Part shown: positions 53,630 through 64,000 of the stretch, piece after piece
Layout: every line of letters begins with the position of its first letter
How positions within the stretch are numbered: position 1 is the stretch's first letter
NCBI RefSeq assembly: GCF_030678915.1
Contig: NZ_JAUUTZ010000008.1
Span: 1 to 64,000 of the forward strand
Direction: 5' to 3'
DNA length: 64,000 bases
Source: Paracoccus wurundjeri
GTDB lineage: Bacteria > Pseudomonadota > Alphaproteobacteria > Rhodobacterales > Rhodobacteraceae
The notes under the pieces: model-generated
The model's database searches: none
What the model was told of the DNA's origin: nothing
The model's input: only the letters and a program-made list of their open reading frames with translations
Translations under genes and position numbers: made by a program

Positions 53630-54571
53630 TCACGCCCCGGTCTGACCGAATACGCCCGCAGCGCGTCCGATCAACATAAAGCCACGCGCGGTGCGGGTAT
53701 CGGCCAAGGCTTGCACATGAACATCTTCCAGACGAGGCAGGTCGCGGGTCAATAACGTATCGAAATGACGCAGGAAGTGATGCGCGGTATCGCGGAAAAT
53801 CTCGTCACCGCGTAACAGGGCGGATACGATCTCCAACGCGTCAGCATCGCGAATGCCGCCGATTTTGGCAGCGATCTTACCGCGCTCACCTTCCGCGAAT
53901 TTTCTCCAGATGGCAGGCGACGCATGTTCTGGCGGCAGATCGTCCATAAAGATGCCATGCCCGGCGAGCAATGTCACAACATCCTGAGCGGCGCGAAGGA
54001 CGCGGGCGGTCTCGGGCTCCTTCAATGCGGTGCGCAGCGCCGCAATGGTTTCGTGATCGTCCGCATCGTCGGGGAAATTGAGCGCAAGAACTAGCGTATC
54101 TGCCGGGATGGGTGCCGGCTCGGGGGAATCGAAATCCATGCTTGCCTGATGCGGGGCTGCCGCGGGTTGCCTTGGCTGCGCGATCGCGGCAGGGGGGGCA
54201 GGGCGCGGTTGCGCTGCGGGGAGTGGCTGTGTTGGTATCGGTTCCGGCACGACTTGCGGCGTGGTGGATTTGGGTGGCTTGGACGCGAGTTGCTTCAACT
54301 GATCGAGATCAGAGCGCAGTTCCGCCGCTTCCGCGCGCAAATCGCTGATTGCGCGGGCAAGCCCGACCGCCATCCAGATCAGGATAAGAGGCATCACGAT
54401 CCCGATAATGATCACGAGCCGGGTGATCCCGCCGGTTTCCGCATCCGTCCTGACCGGGATCAGTAACCAGAACCCCAGTAGAAGAGCCACCCAGATCGCA
54501 CTCAGTGCCAGGCCGATCATCAGGACCGGTTTGTGCTCTGTCATCGCTGTGCCGTTGCTGCCGGGGGGCAT
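53630..54571 (-). CDS. Membrane protein of unknown function
   Basis: 313 residues. Two N-terminal transmembrane helices (MIGLALSAIWVALLLGFWLL and LVIIIGIVMPLILIWMAVGLA), a short coiled coil (ISDLRAEAAELRSDLDQLKQL, about 70-90), a Pro/Ala/Gln-rich linker near 97-150, and a C-terminal helical domain of about 150 residues (ETIAALRTALKEPETARVLRAA). I do not recognise the domain. Three bases after greA on the same strand, so probably co-transcribed. Alternative start at 54544 (MTEHKP). Confidence 0.7.
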   Translation of the reverse strand: MPPGSNGTAMTEHKPVLMIGLALSAIWVALLLGFWLLIPVRTDAETGGITRLVIIIGIVMPLILIWMAVGLARAISDLRAEAAELRSDLDQLKQLASKPPKSTTPQVVPEPIPTQPLPAAQPRPAPPAAIAQPRQPAAAPHQASMDFDSPEPAPIPADTLVLALNFPDDADDHETIAALRTALKEPETARVLRAAQDVVTLLAGHGIFMDDLPPEHASPAIWRKFAEGERGKIAAKIGGIRDADALEIVSALLRGDEIFRDTAHHFLRHFDTLLTRDLPRLEDVHVQALADTRTARGFMLIGRAAGVFGQTGA

Positions 54572-54574
54572 AAG

Positions 54575-55045
54575 TCACTCATACCGGATGGCGAGGATCT
54601 CGTAGCTGCGCTGGCCGCCGGGCGTGTTCACCTCGATGCTGTCGCCCTCGTCCTTGCCGATCAGTGCACGGGCCAGAGGCGAACGCATGTTAAGTAGTCC
54701 ACGCTCGATATCGGCCTCGGCCTCGCCGACGATCTGGTATCGGCGCTTTTCCTCGGTATCCTCGTCGATCAGATCGACAGTGGCGCCGAACTTGATCGAT
54801 CCCGACAGTTTGGCCGGATCGATGACGTCGGCACGCGACAGGATCGCTTCCAGCTCCTTGATCCTGCCTTCGATGAAGCCCTGTTTCTCGCGCGCGGCAT
54901 GATATTCGGCATTTTCCGACAGATCGCCATGCTCGCGTGCTTCGGCGATTGCGCGGATGATCGCCGGCCGTTCGGTCGATTTCAACCGGGTAAGCTCTTG
55001 TTCGAGCGCTTGATAGCCGCGCCTTGTGATCGGTAACTTGTCCAT
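54575..55045 (-). CDS. greA: Transcription elongation factor GreA
   Basis: Stimulates RNA cleavage by stalled RNA polymerase. 156 residues, normal length: N-terminal antiparallel coiled coil ([39 protein letters not shown]) with the acidic tip, then the FKBP-like C-terminal domain ([40 protein letters not shown]). Confidence 0.97.
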   Translation of the reverse strand: MDKLPITRRGYQALEQELTRLKSTERPAIIRAIAEAREHGDLSENAEYHAAREKQGFIEGRIKELEAILSRADVIDPAKLSGSIKFGATVDLIDEDTEEKRRYQIVGEAEADIERGLLNMRSPLARALIGKDEGDSIEVNTPGGQRSYEILAIRYE

Positions 55046-55289
55046 CGTTGCCTTGTCCTTTCGGATTGCATCATCCTGTCGGAGTTAACCGAACGCCCCC
55101 GCCATTTGACATGACAGGGGCGCCGGAACCGTTGACAGGCATCGTGACTCCAAATCCACAGGCTTTGCAAGAGCGGCGGTTGCTTTGATGGCAGTTTTTG
55201 GCCAGTTCAATCCGCTGCGTCATGATTGCGCATTGCGATATCGCCATGTAGTGCTGTCTCAGCCAGAAGGGATGAGGAGAATTCCAGCC

Positions 55290-56960
<1,671 letters not shown>

Positions 56961-57052
56961 AGCCGTGCCGCGTGGCGGTCATTGCTCATCAACTGGGGGG
57001 GCGTTAGGGTTACGGTAAATTCAACCTTGCCCAGCCGGTGTATGAAGTGACT

Positions 57053-58930
57053 ATGACCCGTCCGAATTTGGCTTTGACCGCAACGTTATGTGCGGGATTG
57101 CTTTGGCCGTTGACCTCGCCCGCCACCGCGCAGGAACCGCCGCCGCCGCGGCCCGAGGAATTTCAGGACAGCGATCCGGTTCCCGCCGCCGAAGAGGATG
57201 CTCCGGCGGAAACCGCCGCGCAAGAGGAGCCAGCGCCGCTGACGAAGGGGCTTGCGGGGCCTTTCCTTGCGGCGAGGATGGCAACCGTCCTTAACGATTA
57301 CCGGGCAGCCGCGCGATATTTCTCGCAGGCCGTGGCCAGCGATCCGAACGATCTTTACCTTCAGGATGGGGCGCTTGTCGCGCAGATCTCGGCCGGTGAT
57401 GTCGAGCGCGCGACCGAGCTGGCCGGGCAAATTGCGGCTCAGGGTGGCGGAACCGAACTTTCCGAACTGGTTCGCCGGGTTGACCTGGCGCGTCACGGCG
57501 ACTGGACGGGATTGGTTGAAAATCTGGAAGAAAGCGGCGTCGAGCGGGGCGGTGAGAACGGCAACCTGCTGGACGGGATGATGCGTGCATGGGCCTTGCT
57601 GGGTGCCGGGAATGCATCGGTCGCACTGGAAAGCTTCGAAGAGATGGCGAATGTCCGGGATGTGGCACCGATGGTTCACTACCATCTCGCACTCGCCCGG
57701 GCGATGGTCGGGGATTACGAAGGGGCGCATAAGCTGCTGTCCGACAGGCGCATCGGCGAAAATCTTCTGGGTGTGATCGCGCGGGTGCAGATCCTCGTGC
57801 AGCTTGAGCGCCGGGATGAGGCGCTTGCACTGCTGAACGATGTTCAGGGGCTTGAAACGGAACCCCAGCTTGTCGATCTCAGGGAAAAGCTGCAAACCGG
57901 AGAGCCGATCGCCTTCGATCTGGTTCAAACCCCCGCCGACGGTATTGCCCAGTTGCTGCTGACCTTCGCATCGGCGCTTGCCGCGAATCCCGATCCGGAA
58001 CCATTGTCCCTGATCCATGCAAGGTTGGCGGTGCGGCTTGCACCCGAACTTGGCGCGGCCCGCCTGACTGTCGCGCAACTATTGCAAAGCCGGAGTCAGT
58101 TCGACCTGGCCGAACAGGAATTCGAGGCGCTTCGCCGCATGGGCGAAATGCGGCCGCTTGCGGAATTGTCACGCATAGAGGCTTTGTCGCAGGCGGAGCG
58201 TCCTGACGAAGCGGAAAGTGCCGCCCTGACACTGACCGCCGCTTATCCCGAACTGCCTCAGGCCTGGATCGCGCTCGGGGATCTGCTGCGTCAGCAACAG
58301 AAATTCTCGCAGGCGGTGCCGGCCTATGACAAGGCGCTTTCGCTACTTGCCGATGCGCAGCCGCAGGAAAAATGGTTTGCCTATTATGCCCGTGGCATCG
58401 CGCTTGAACGCGCCGGGCAGTTCAAGCGTGCCGAGAAAGATCTGCTTGCCGCGATAGAAATCCAGCCAGAGGAACCCAGCTTGCTGAATTATCTGGGCTA
58501 TAGCTGGATCGACCGGAACGAGAATCTGGATCGTGGACTGGAACTGATCCGCAAAGCGGTCGAGCTGTCGCCGGATGACGGATATATCCTCGATTCGCTT
58601 GCCTGGGCTTATTATCGTCTTGGCCGCTATGAGGAAGCAATCGACCCAATGGAAAAGGCGGTCGCCTCGATGTCTTCGGACCCGGTGGTGAACGATCATC
58701 TGGGCGATATCTACTGGAAGGTCGGACGTCAACGCGAGGCCGAGGTGCAGTGGCGGCGCGCCCTGTCCTTCGAGCCGACCGAAAGCGGCGAGGTCGATCC
58801 CGAGCGGATCCGGGCCAAGCTGGATCGCGGGCTGGACACGGTTCTGAAGGAAGAGGAGGCATCCGGCGAAACGGCGGAATTGCCGGATCCAAAGGCCGAG
58901 GCGAATGCCGAACCCTCAAACGGCGACTGA
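57053..58930 (+). CDS. TPR-repeat exported protein
   Basis: 625 residues. N-terminal signal sequence (NLALTATLCAGLLWPL, cleavage probably after ATA or SPATA), a Pro/Glu/Ala-rich low-complexity stretch, then many tetratricopeptide repeats, best preserved in the C-terminal half (PAYDKALSLL, YYARGIALERAGQFKRAEKDLLAAIEIQPEEPSLLNYLGYS-type units). Probably a periplasmic scaffold; partner unknown. Six bases before ispE on the same strand. The GTG at 57038 is an alternative start. Confidence 0.85.
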   Translation: MTRPNLALTATLCAGLLWPLTSPATAQEPPPPRPEEFQDSDPVPAAEEDAPAETAAQEEPAPLTKGLAGPFLAARMATVLNDYRAAARYFSQAVASDPNDLYLQDGALVAQISAGDVERATELAGQIAAQGGGTELSELVRRVDLARHGDWTGLVENLEESGVERGGENGNLLDGMMRAWALLGAGNASVALESFEEMANVRDVAPMVHYHLALARAMVGDYEGAHKLLSDRRIGENLLGVIARVQILVQLERRDEALALLNDVQGLETEPQLVDLREKLQTGEPIAFDLVQTPADGIAQLLLTFASALAANPDPEPLSLIHARLAVRLAPELGAARLTVAQLLQSRSQFDLAEQEFEALRRMGEMRPLAELSRIEALSQAERPDEAESAALTLTAAYPELPQAWIALGDLLRQQQKFSQAVPAYDKALSLLADAQPQEKWFAYYARGIALERAGQFKRAEKDLLAAIEIQPEEPSLLNYLGYSWIDRNENLDRGLELIRKAVELSPDDGYILDSLAWAYYRLGRYEEAIDPMEKAVASMSSDPVVNDHLGDIYWKVGRQREAEVQWRRALSFEPTESGEVDPERIRAKLDRGLDTVLKEEEASGETAELPDPKAEANAEPSNGD

Positions 58931-58936
58931 CGCCCA

Positions 58937-59770
58937 ATGAATGCAATGGAATTGTCGGAGCATGCTCCGGCCAAGCTGAATCTGGCGCTGCATGTGACCG
59001 GCCAGCGCGGTGACGGGTATCATCTGGTTGATTCGCTGGTTTGTTTCGCGGCGATCGGGGATGTGGTGCATCTGTCGCCTGGCCCACTTTCTCTGACGAT
59101 TAACGGCCCTTTCGGTGGGGGGCTTGACCCCGGGGACGATAATCTTTGCTTGCGCGCTGCCCGGCTGGCCGGTGTGCAGGCCGCCATCAGTCTGACCAAG
59201 AACCTGCCCGTTGCCTCGGGCATCGGCGGTGGTTCGGCGGATGCGGCTGCGGTCCTGCGCGGGTTGCGGCGAATGGGGCATATACTGCCCGGCGGGTTGG
59301 AGGGTCTTGGAGCTGATGTGCCAGTCTGTCTGGCTTCTCAACCGGTTCGGATGCAAGGCATCGGCGAGCAATTGACGCCGCTTCCCCCGCTTCCTCCGCT
59401 GCAGCTGGTACTGGCCAATCCCGGTTTGTCGCTGTCGACGCCACAGGTGTTCGCGCAGATGGAGAACCGGCAGAACCCGCCACTTCCGCCGGTTCCCGAT
59501 TTTCCTGATCTTGCTGCCCTGATCCACTGGCTGCGTGGTACGGGCAACGATCTCGAAGCTCCTGCGCTTCGCCTTGCTCCGGTGATTGGAGAAGTGATTT
59601 TGGCTTTACTGGGCTCGGGCGCGGTGCTTGCGCGCATGTCCGGTTCCGGCGCGACCTGTTTCGGGATTTTCGAAAATGCCAGCCGCGCCGCCAATGCCGC
59701 CAAGCGGTTGCGGCAACATGGCTGGTGGGCGGTTCATACGGAACTGGCGCCGCCGCCCGCCACTGGTTAA
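58937..59770 (+). CDS. ispE: 4-diphosphocytidyl-2-C-methyl-D-erythritol kinase
   Basis: GHMP kinase of the MEP isoprenoid pathway. 277 residues. Motifs: APAKLNLALHVTGQRGDGYH at the N-terminus, the ATP loop LPVASGIGGGSADAAAVLRGL near 92-112, and MSGSGATCFGIF near the C-terminus. Six bases after the TPR gene. Confidence 0.96.
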   Translation: MNAMELSEHAPAKLNLALHVTGQRGDGYHLVDSLVCFAAIGDVVHLSPGPLSLTINGPFGGGLDPGDDNLCLRAARLAGVQAAISLTKNLPVASGIGGGSADAAAVLRGLRRMGHILPGGLEGLGADVPVCLASQPVRMQGIGEQLTPLPPLPPLQLVLANPGLSLSTPQVFAQMENRQNPPLPPVPDFPDLAALIHWLRGTGNDLEAPALRLAPVIGEVILALLGSGAVLARMSGSGATCFGIFENASRAANAAKRLRQHGWWAVHTELAPPPATG

Positions 59771-59797
59771 ACTGCCTCAAGATACCGGAGAACCCAC

Positions 59798-60532
59798 ATG
59801 CTGCGTCTTGGCGTGAATATCGACCATGTTGCCACGATCCGTAACGCCCGCGGCACGCCCTGGCCCGAGCCTCTTCGCGCCGCCCGCATCGCGGAAGAAG
59901 CGGGGGCCGATGGCATCACCGCGCATCTACGCGAGGATCGCCGCCATATTTCCGACGCGGATATCGACGGGCTGATGGCCAATCTGCGGTTGCCGCTCAA
60001 TCTGGAAATGGCCGCCACTTCGGAAATGCATCGGATCGCTTTGCGTCACCGCCCGCATGCCGTCTGCCTGGTCCCCGAAAAACGGGAAGAGCGCACGACC
60101 GAAGGTGGTCTTGATGTGGCGGGAAATGAGGGATTTCTTGCCGATTTCATCGCCGCCCTGCGCGAGGCTGGCAGCCGTGTCTCGCTGTTCATCGGCCATG
60201 ATCCCCACCAGATCGAGGCTGCCGCCCGTATCGGCGCGGCGGTGGTAGAATTGCATACCGGGGCCTATTGCGATTTCGACACCGAGGGCCGCATCGCCGA
60301 GCGCGATGCCGAGCTTGCGGGGCTGACCAGAGGCGCGGAACTCGCCGCGAGCCTTGGGCTCGAGGTTCATGCCGGCCATGGCCTGACCTTCGATACCGTC
60401 GGACCGATCGCGGCGCTGCCTCAGGTTGCGGAACTGAATATCGGTCATTTCCTGATTGCCGAATCCGTCTTTTCGGGACTCGAGGGTGCGATCCGCGAAA
60501 TGCGCCGCCGTATGGACGAGGCCCGGTCATGA
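59798..60532 (+). CDS. pdxJ: Pyridoxine 5'-phosphate synthase
   Basis: Condenses 1-deoxyxylulose 5-phosphate with 3-amino-2-oxopropyl phosphate in DXP-dependent vitamin B6 synthesis. 244 residues. [17 protein letters not shown] at the N-terminus, [30 protein letters not shown] and [15 protein letters not shown] are diagnostic. The stop overlaps the next gene (ATGA). Confidence 0.97.
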   Translation: MLRLGVNIDHVATIRNARGTPWPEPLRAARIAEEAGADGITAHLREDRRHISDADIDGLMANLRLPLNLEMAATSEMHRIALRHRPHAVCLVPEKREERTTEGGLDVAGNEGFLADFIAALREAGSRVSLFIGHDPHQIEAAARIGAAVVELHTGAYCDFDTEGRIAERDAELAGLTRGAELAASLGLEVHAGHGLTFDTVGPIAALPQVAELNIGHFLIAESVFSGLEGAIREMRRRMDEARS

Positions 60533-61002
60533 AACGCCTGATCGCCGCAACCCTGTGCATGATCGCGGCTCCGGCCCTTGCGCAGGCCGGTCCGCAAGAT
60601 GCGACAACATATCCCTGCGATGACGCGACGCGGGCAGATGTCATTGCCGAGCCGTGGGAGCAGAATACCGCAACATATGCCGATGGCAGGATTCGCGTCA
60701 CCTTGCTGGATTATATCGAGCCTGCGGGGGCGGCGATGAAGCTGCTGATTCTCAGCCCGCCGCATGACGAGATCGGCCGGCGGCAATGCCGGATCGTCGG
60801 AGTTCCGGATCGTCAGGGTTTCTACGGGATCGATTTCGGCAAGCGGCAGGCCGAATATGATCCCGCCACGGGCCTGACCTTGACCATTCCGGTCCGGCAA
60901 TATCCGACGGAAAACGATCAGGGTGAGGATGGCGGCTGGTTTCAGCTTGGAATCACCATCGATCAGAAAACCGGCGATATTGCCTTGCAGGAGGTCAGGT
61001 GA
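60529..61002 (+). CDS. Small exported protein of unknown function
   Basis: 157 residues. Clear signal peptide ([20 protein letters not shown]). The mature region contains a cysteine pair ([12 protein letters not shown] and GRRQCRIVG), a pattern that suggests a small lysozyme-inhibitor-like (MliC) fold: about 100 residues, beta-rich, with [13 protein letters not shown] and AAMKLL. That assignment is tentative. Start set by the ATGA overlap with pdxJ; acpS begins 58 bases downstream. Confidence 0.72.
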   Translation: MKRLIAATLCMIAAPALAQAGPQDATTYPCDDATRADVIAEPWEQNTATYADGRIRVTLLDYIEPAGAAMKLLILSPPHDEIGRRQCRIVGVPDRQGFYGIDFGKRQAEYDPATGLTLTIPVRQYPTENDQGEDGGWFQLGITIDQKTGDIALQEVR

Positions 61003-61060
61003 CAGCGGAAGATTCCTTCTTTGCCCGGATATCCACGATCCCGGCAGGGCAGCCAAAGGC

Positions 61061-61462
61061 ATGATACTGGGCATAGGCACCGATCTTGCGAATATTGAAC
61101 GCATCCAGGACACGCTGGATCGCTTCGGGGATCGATTCCGCAATCGCGTCTTTACCGAAACCGAACTTGCCAAAGCTGCCCGCCGCAAGGACGAGGCAGG
61201 GACCTTGGCGAAAAGATGGGCCGCAAAAGAGGCCTGCTCGAAAGCGCTTGGAACCGGGTTGGCGATGGGAATCAGCTGGCGCGACATGGCGGTCAGCAAT
61301 CTGCCGACCGGGCAGCCCGTCATGGCGCTGACCGGCTGGGCGGCGGACAGGCTGGCGCGGATGACCCCGCCCGGCCATGACGCCGTTGTCCATGTCACCC
61401 TGACCGATGACCACCCCTGGGCACAGGCTTTTGTGCTGATCGAGGCCCGGCGTTTGCCGTGA
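61061..61462 (+). CDS. acpS: Holo-[acyl-carrier-protein] synthase
   Basis: Transfers phosphopantetheine from CoA to acyl carrier protein. 133 residues. [15 protein letters not shown] with the metal-binding Asp8, [14 protein letters not shown], and [18 protein letters not shown] with the second metal-binding Glu. The ATG at 61061 is confirmed by these N-terminal motifs. pdxJ-acpS-lepB-rnc-era is a common alphaproteobacterial order. Confidence 0.95.
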   Translation: MILGIGTDLANIERIQDTLDRFGDRFRNRVFTETELAKAARRKDEAGTLAKRWAAKEACSKALGTGLAMGISWRDMAVSNLPTGQPVMALTGWAADRLARMTPPGHDAVVHVTLTDDHPWAQAFVLIEARRLP

Positions 61463-61539
61463 CTTGACTTTGCCCCCTGCAAAAGACCAAACACATGCGG
61501 GCGCAGCCGCGCCTTGCGTAATCTGGAAGGACATGAGTC

Positions 61540-62334
61540 ATGGCTGACAGCACGGCCGGCAAGAAAAAGGAAGGCATCTGGGAGACGGTCAAGACCATCT
61601 TCTGGGCACTTGTGATTGCAGGTGTTTTCCGCACCCTGTTCTTTCAGCCCTTCTGGATTCCCTCGGGCAGCATGAAGGACACATTGCTGATCGGCGATTT
61701 CCTTTTCGTCAACAAGATGGCCTATGGCTATTCGCAATATTCCTGCCCGTTCTCGATGTGCCCGATCTCGGGCCGGATTCTGGGTTCCGAGCCCGAGCGG
61801 GGCGATGTCGTCGTGTTCCGCCATCCCACCCGCGGCGTTGATTTCATCAAGCGTGTCGTTGGCTTGCCCGGCGATGAAATCCAGATGAAGGGCGGTCGTC
61901 TGTGGATCAATGGCGAAGAAACCGGGCGTGAGCGCGTCGAGGATTTCACCGAGATCAAGGAACAGCAGGGACCGCAGGGCCTGATCCCGCGTTGCGTCAA
62001 TGATCCGGTGCCCGAAGGCGGCGACTGCATCAAGGAGCGTTACACCGAAACCCTGCCAAATGGCGTCAGCCACAGCATCCTGAACATTACCGAGGGTTGG
62101 GTTGCCGACGACACCGCGACATTCACGGTTCCCGAAGGTCAATATTTCTTCATGGGCGACAACCGTGACAATTCCGAGGATTCCCGCTTTCCGCAGGAAG
62201 TCGGTGGTCTTGGTTTCGTGCCAGCCGAATTCCTGATCGGTCGCGCCGACCGGATCATGTTCTCATCCGCCGGTCGCTCGCTGTTGTATTTCTGGACATG
62301 GCGCGGCGACCGTTTCTTCAAGGCGGTCGAGTGA
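61540..62334 (+). CDS. lepB: Signal peptidase I
   Basis: Cleaves Sec and Tat signal peptides at the periplasmic face of the inner membrane. 264 residues. One N-terminal helix ([16 protein letters not shown]), catalytic Ser44 in [14 protein letters not shown], general base Lys104 in [14 protein letters not shown], and box [22 protein letters not shown] precedes the ATG. The stop overlaps the rnc start (GTGA). Confidence 0.97.
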   Translation: MADSTAGKKKEGIWETVKTIFWALVIAGVFRTLFFQPFWIPSGSMKDTLLIGDFLFVNKMAYGYSQYSCPFSMCPISGRILGSEPERGDVVVFRHPTRGVDFIKRVVGLPGDEIQMKGGRLWINGEETGRERVEDFTEIKEQQGPQGLIPRCVNDPVPEGGDCIKERYTETLPNGVSHSILNITEGWVADDTATFTVPEGQYFFMGDNRDNSEDSRFPQEVGGLGFVPAEFLIGRADRIMFSSAGRSLLYFWTWRGDRFFKAVE

Positions 62335-63020
62335 GGCTTGGCGGTGATATCCGTGCCTTCATGGCCCGGCTTGGTCATGAGTTCGAACGGCCCGAGTTGC
62401 TGATCCGTGCGCTGACGCATGGCTCGGTGGCGACGCCGACCCGCCCCGATAATCAGCGTCTGGAATTTCTGGGCGACCGTGTGCTGGGTCTCGTGATGGC
62501 CGAGGCGCTTTACGCTGCCGATGCAGATGCCACCGAGGGTCAGCTTGCCCCCCGTTTCAATGCGCTGGTCAAGGGCGAGACCTGCGCGGCGATTGCCCGT
62601 GTGATCGGGCTTGGCGATGTGCTCAGGCTGGGCCGCTCGGAGATGCTGTCCGGAGGGCGACGAAAAGAGGCCGTTCTGGCCGATGCGATGGAAGCCGTTC
62701 TGGCCGCGGTCTATCTGGATGCCGGTTTCGAGGCGGCGCGTCAGGTGATTTTGCGACTGTGGCGCGACCGTCTGGACAGTGTCGAGGACGATCCCCGCGA
62801 TGCCAAGACCGCGCTTCAGGAATGGGCGCAGGCGCAGGGAATGGGTCCGCCGACCTATGAGCAAACCGGCCGCAGTGGACCGGACCATGCGCCGGTCTTT
62901 TTCATCACCGTCCGGCTGGCTGATGGGCGCAGTGCCGAAGCCAGCGGTACCGGCACCAAGCGCAGCATCGAACAGGCAGCGGCCCAAACCCTGCTGGACC
63001 GGCTGGAGGGCCGTGAATGA
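62331..63020 (+). CDS. rnc: Ribonuclease III
   Basis: Processes double-stranded RNA, including rRNA precursors. 229 residues. Catalytic signature [21 protein letters not shown] near 43-63, a later Asp/Glu pair in [18 protein letters not shown], and a C-terminal dsRNA-binding domain ([21 protein letters not shown]). Start GTG at 62331 by overlap with lepB (GTGA). Its own stop overlaps era (ATGA). Confidence 0.96.
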   Translation: MRLGGDIRAFMARLGHEFERPELLIRALTHGSVATPTRPDNQRLEFLGDRVLGLVMAEALYAADADATEGQLAPRFNALVKGETCAAIARVIGLGDVLRLGRSEMLSGGRRKEAVLADAMEAVLAAVYLDAGFEAARQVILRLWRDRLDSVEDDPRDAKTALQEWAQAQGMGPPTYEQTGRSGPDHAPVFFITVRLADGRSAEASGTGTKRSIEQAAAQTLLDRLEGRE

Positions 63021-63931
63021 GCGACAGCACCACACGCGCCGGATTCGTCGCCCTGATCGGCGAGCCGAATGCCGGCAAATCGACCCTGCTGAACCGCATG
63101 GTCGGTGCCAAGGTGTCGATCGTGACACACAAGGTACAGACGACTCGCGCCCGTATCCGGGGAATCGCCCTTGAGGGCGCGACGCAGATCGTCTTTGTCG
63201 ATACACCCGGCATCTTCCGCCCCCGGCGCAGGCTGGATCGTTCGATGGTGGCGGCGGCATGGGGTGGCGCATCAGATGCGGATATCATCCTGCTGCTGGT
63301 CGAGGCTCATCGCGGCCTGACTGACGGCGTGCAATCCATCATCGATGCGCTGAAGGAACAGGAAACCCGCACCCCTGTCGCCCTGATCATCAACAAGATC
63401 GACCGGGTGAAATCCGAAGTCCTGCTGGCCTTGTCCCGGCAACTGAACGATGCTTTCACCTTTGAACGCAGCTTCATGATCTCGGCCGAGCGCGGTCATG
63501 GCTGCGACGATCTGCGCAAATGGCTTGCGGAAACCCTGTCCGAAGGTCCCTGGCTCTATCCCGAAGATCAGATCGCCGATCTGCCCATGCGCATGATTGC
63601 CGCCGAGATCACCCGCGAGAAGCTGACCCTGCGCCTGCATGAAGAGATCCCCTATCAGCTCACCGTCGAGACTGAAGGATGGGAGGAACGCAAGGACGGT
63701 TCCGCCCGCGTCGATCAGGTGATCTATGTCGCCCGTACCGGCCACAAGGGCATCGTACTGGGCAAGGGCGGAGAGACGGTCAAGGCGGTAGGGCAGGCGG
63801 CGCGGGCAGAACTGGAGGAATTCATGGGGCGCCGTATCCATCTGTTCCTTCAGGTTCGGGTCCGCGAGAACTGGCAGAACGAGGCCGAGCGTTACAGCGA
63901 GATGGGCCTCGATTTCCGCGACGGCGGGTGA
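63017..63931 (+). CDS. era: GTPase Era
   Basis: Essential GTPase coupling ribosome assembly to cell growth, binding 16S rRNA near its 3' end. 304 residues. G1 GEPNAGKST at 15-23, G2-region threonines in [12 protein letters not shown]3 DTPGIF, G4 NKID, and a C-terminal KH domain (GQTVK-like [21 protein letters not shown]). Overlaps rnc. Confidence 0.97.
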   Translation: MSDSTTRAGFVALIGEPNAGKSTLLNRMVGAKVSIVTHKVQTTRARIRGIALEGATQIVFVDTPGIFRPRRRLDRSMVAAAWGGASDADIILLLVEAHRGLTDGVQSIIDALKEQETRTPVALIINKIDRVKSEVLLALSRQLNDAFTFERSFMISAERGHGCDDLRKWLAETLSEGPWLYPEDQIADLPMRMIAAEITREKLTLRLHEEIPYQLTVETEGWEERKDGSARVDQVIYVARTGHKGIVLGKGGETVKAVGQAARAELEEFMGRRIHLFLQVRVRENWQNEAERYSEMGLDFRDGG

Positions 63932-63935
63932 CGGC

Positions 63936-64000
63936 ATGGCGGAACCGCGGCTTGCCACGGGCATCTGGGTTTCCGCCTATCTGGCGCGGCTGGGGCAGGC
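63936..64000 (+). CDS. DUF1491-type protein, truncated by window end
   Basis: Only the first 21 codons are in the window (MAEPRLATGIWVSAYLARLG). This start matches DUF1491-family proteins that follow era in Rhodobacteraceae. No function is known. ATG four bases after the era stop. Confidence 0.6.
   Translation, partial: MAEPRLATGIWVSAYLARLGQ

Noticed and set aside
55132..55160. TTGACA as a promoter for the ETF-QO gene
   Set aside because: The hexamer 17 bases downstream (TCCACA) does not resemble a -10 box.
60445..62142. A 565-codon open frame on the minus strand opposite acpS and lepB
   Set aside because: acpS and lepB carry full catalytic motifs on the plus strand; the antisense product shows no domain.

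Overview
The window is GC-rich and densely coded, and it looks like the chromosome of a Rhodobacteraceae alphaproteobacterium, most likely Paracoccus or a close relative. This rests on protein content: the yidC-MOSC-engB-argB run, lepB-rnc-era followed by a DUF1491-type gene, an NDUFA9-like complex I family protein next to uppP, a bimodular ALDH16-type dehydrogenase beside deoC, and surface glycan glycosyltransferases of a kind I associate with this family. I see no transposase, integrase, phage gene, CRISPR array or rRNA. The genus is an inference from gene content, with no alignment behind it. The first ~130 bases look like a low-quality contig end.

Layout. 1-9173 (+): the 3' part of a type VI secretion locus, tssL(OmpA)-tssM-tagF-pppA-ppkA-like kinase, tightly overlapping and ending in a phosphoswitch module. 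9201-16366 (-): sixA-like phosphatase, argB, engB, MOSC protein, yidC, a degenerate EAL protein and ttcA. 16486-21045: an Old Yellow Enzyme-type demethylase with a divergent TetR regulator, then a VOC/SRPBCC/TetR set with a clear palindromic operator. 21145-25189 (-): deoC, ALDH16-like dehydrogenase and HAD phosphatase, a likely deoxyribose catabolic operon. 25386-28142: gltX (-), then a zinicin-like metallopeptidase and a PfkB sugar kinase (+). 28480-28564 (-): tRNA-Leu(CAG). 28798-37591 (+): NDUFA9-like protein and uppP, then gltD, a small exported protein and gltB (glutamate synthase). 37700-43542: mtgA, a GST-fold (possibly FzlA) protein, queG, nadE (-) and an exported MORN-repeat protein.

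43657-53577 is a surface-glycan region: on the minus strand cysQ, kdsB, galU, galE, two tandem GT2-like glycosyltransferases, a GT14-type glycosyltransferase with an uncharacterised C-terminal half, and a sulfotransferase; divergent to them is an ABC-2 permease. Together these would supply UDP-sugars and CMP-Kdo, assemble a glycan, sulfate it, recycle the PAP by-product and possibly export it. 53630-55045 (-): a membrane protein of unknown function and greA. 55290-64000 (+): ETF-ubiquinone oxidoreductase, a TPR lipoprotein-like protein, ispE, pdxJ, a small exported protein, acpS, lepB, rnc, era and the start of a DUF1491-type gene.

The points most worth a second look are: a perfect 19-bp tandem duplication that has shifted and shortened the C-terminus of the EAL gene; a promoter with an embedded TetR operator whose transcript would be leaderless; the four TVFS/TVIG-type motifs at the kinase N-terminus; the sulfated-glycan cluster with a two-part sulfotransferase; the 18-repeat exported MORN protein; and a short intergenic element that occurs twice.
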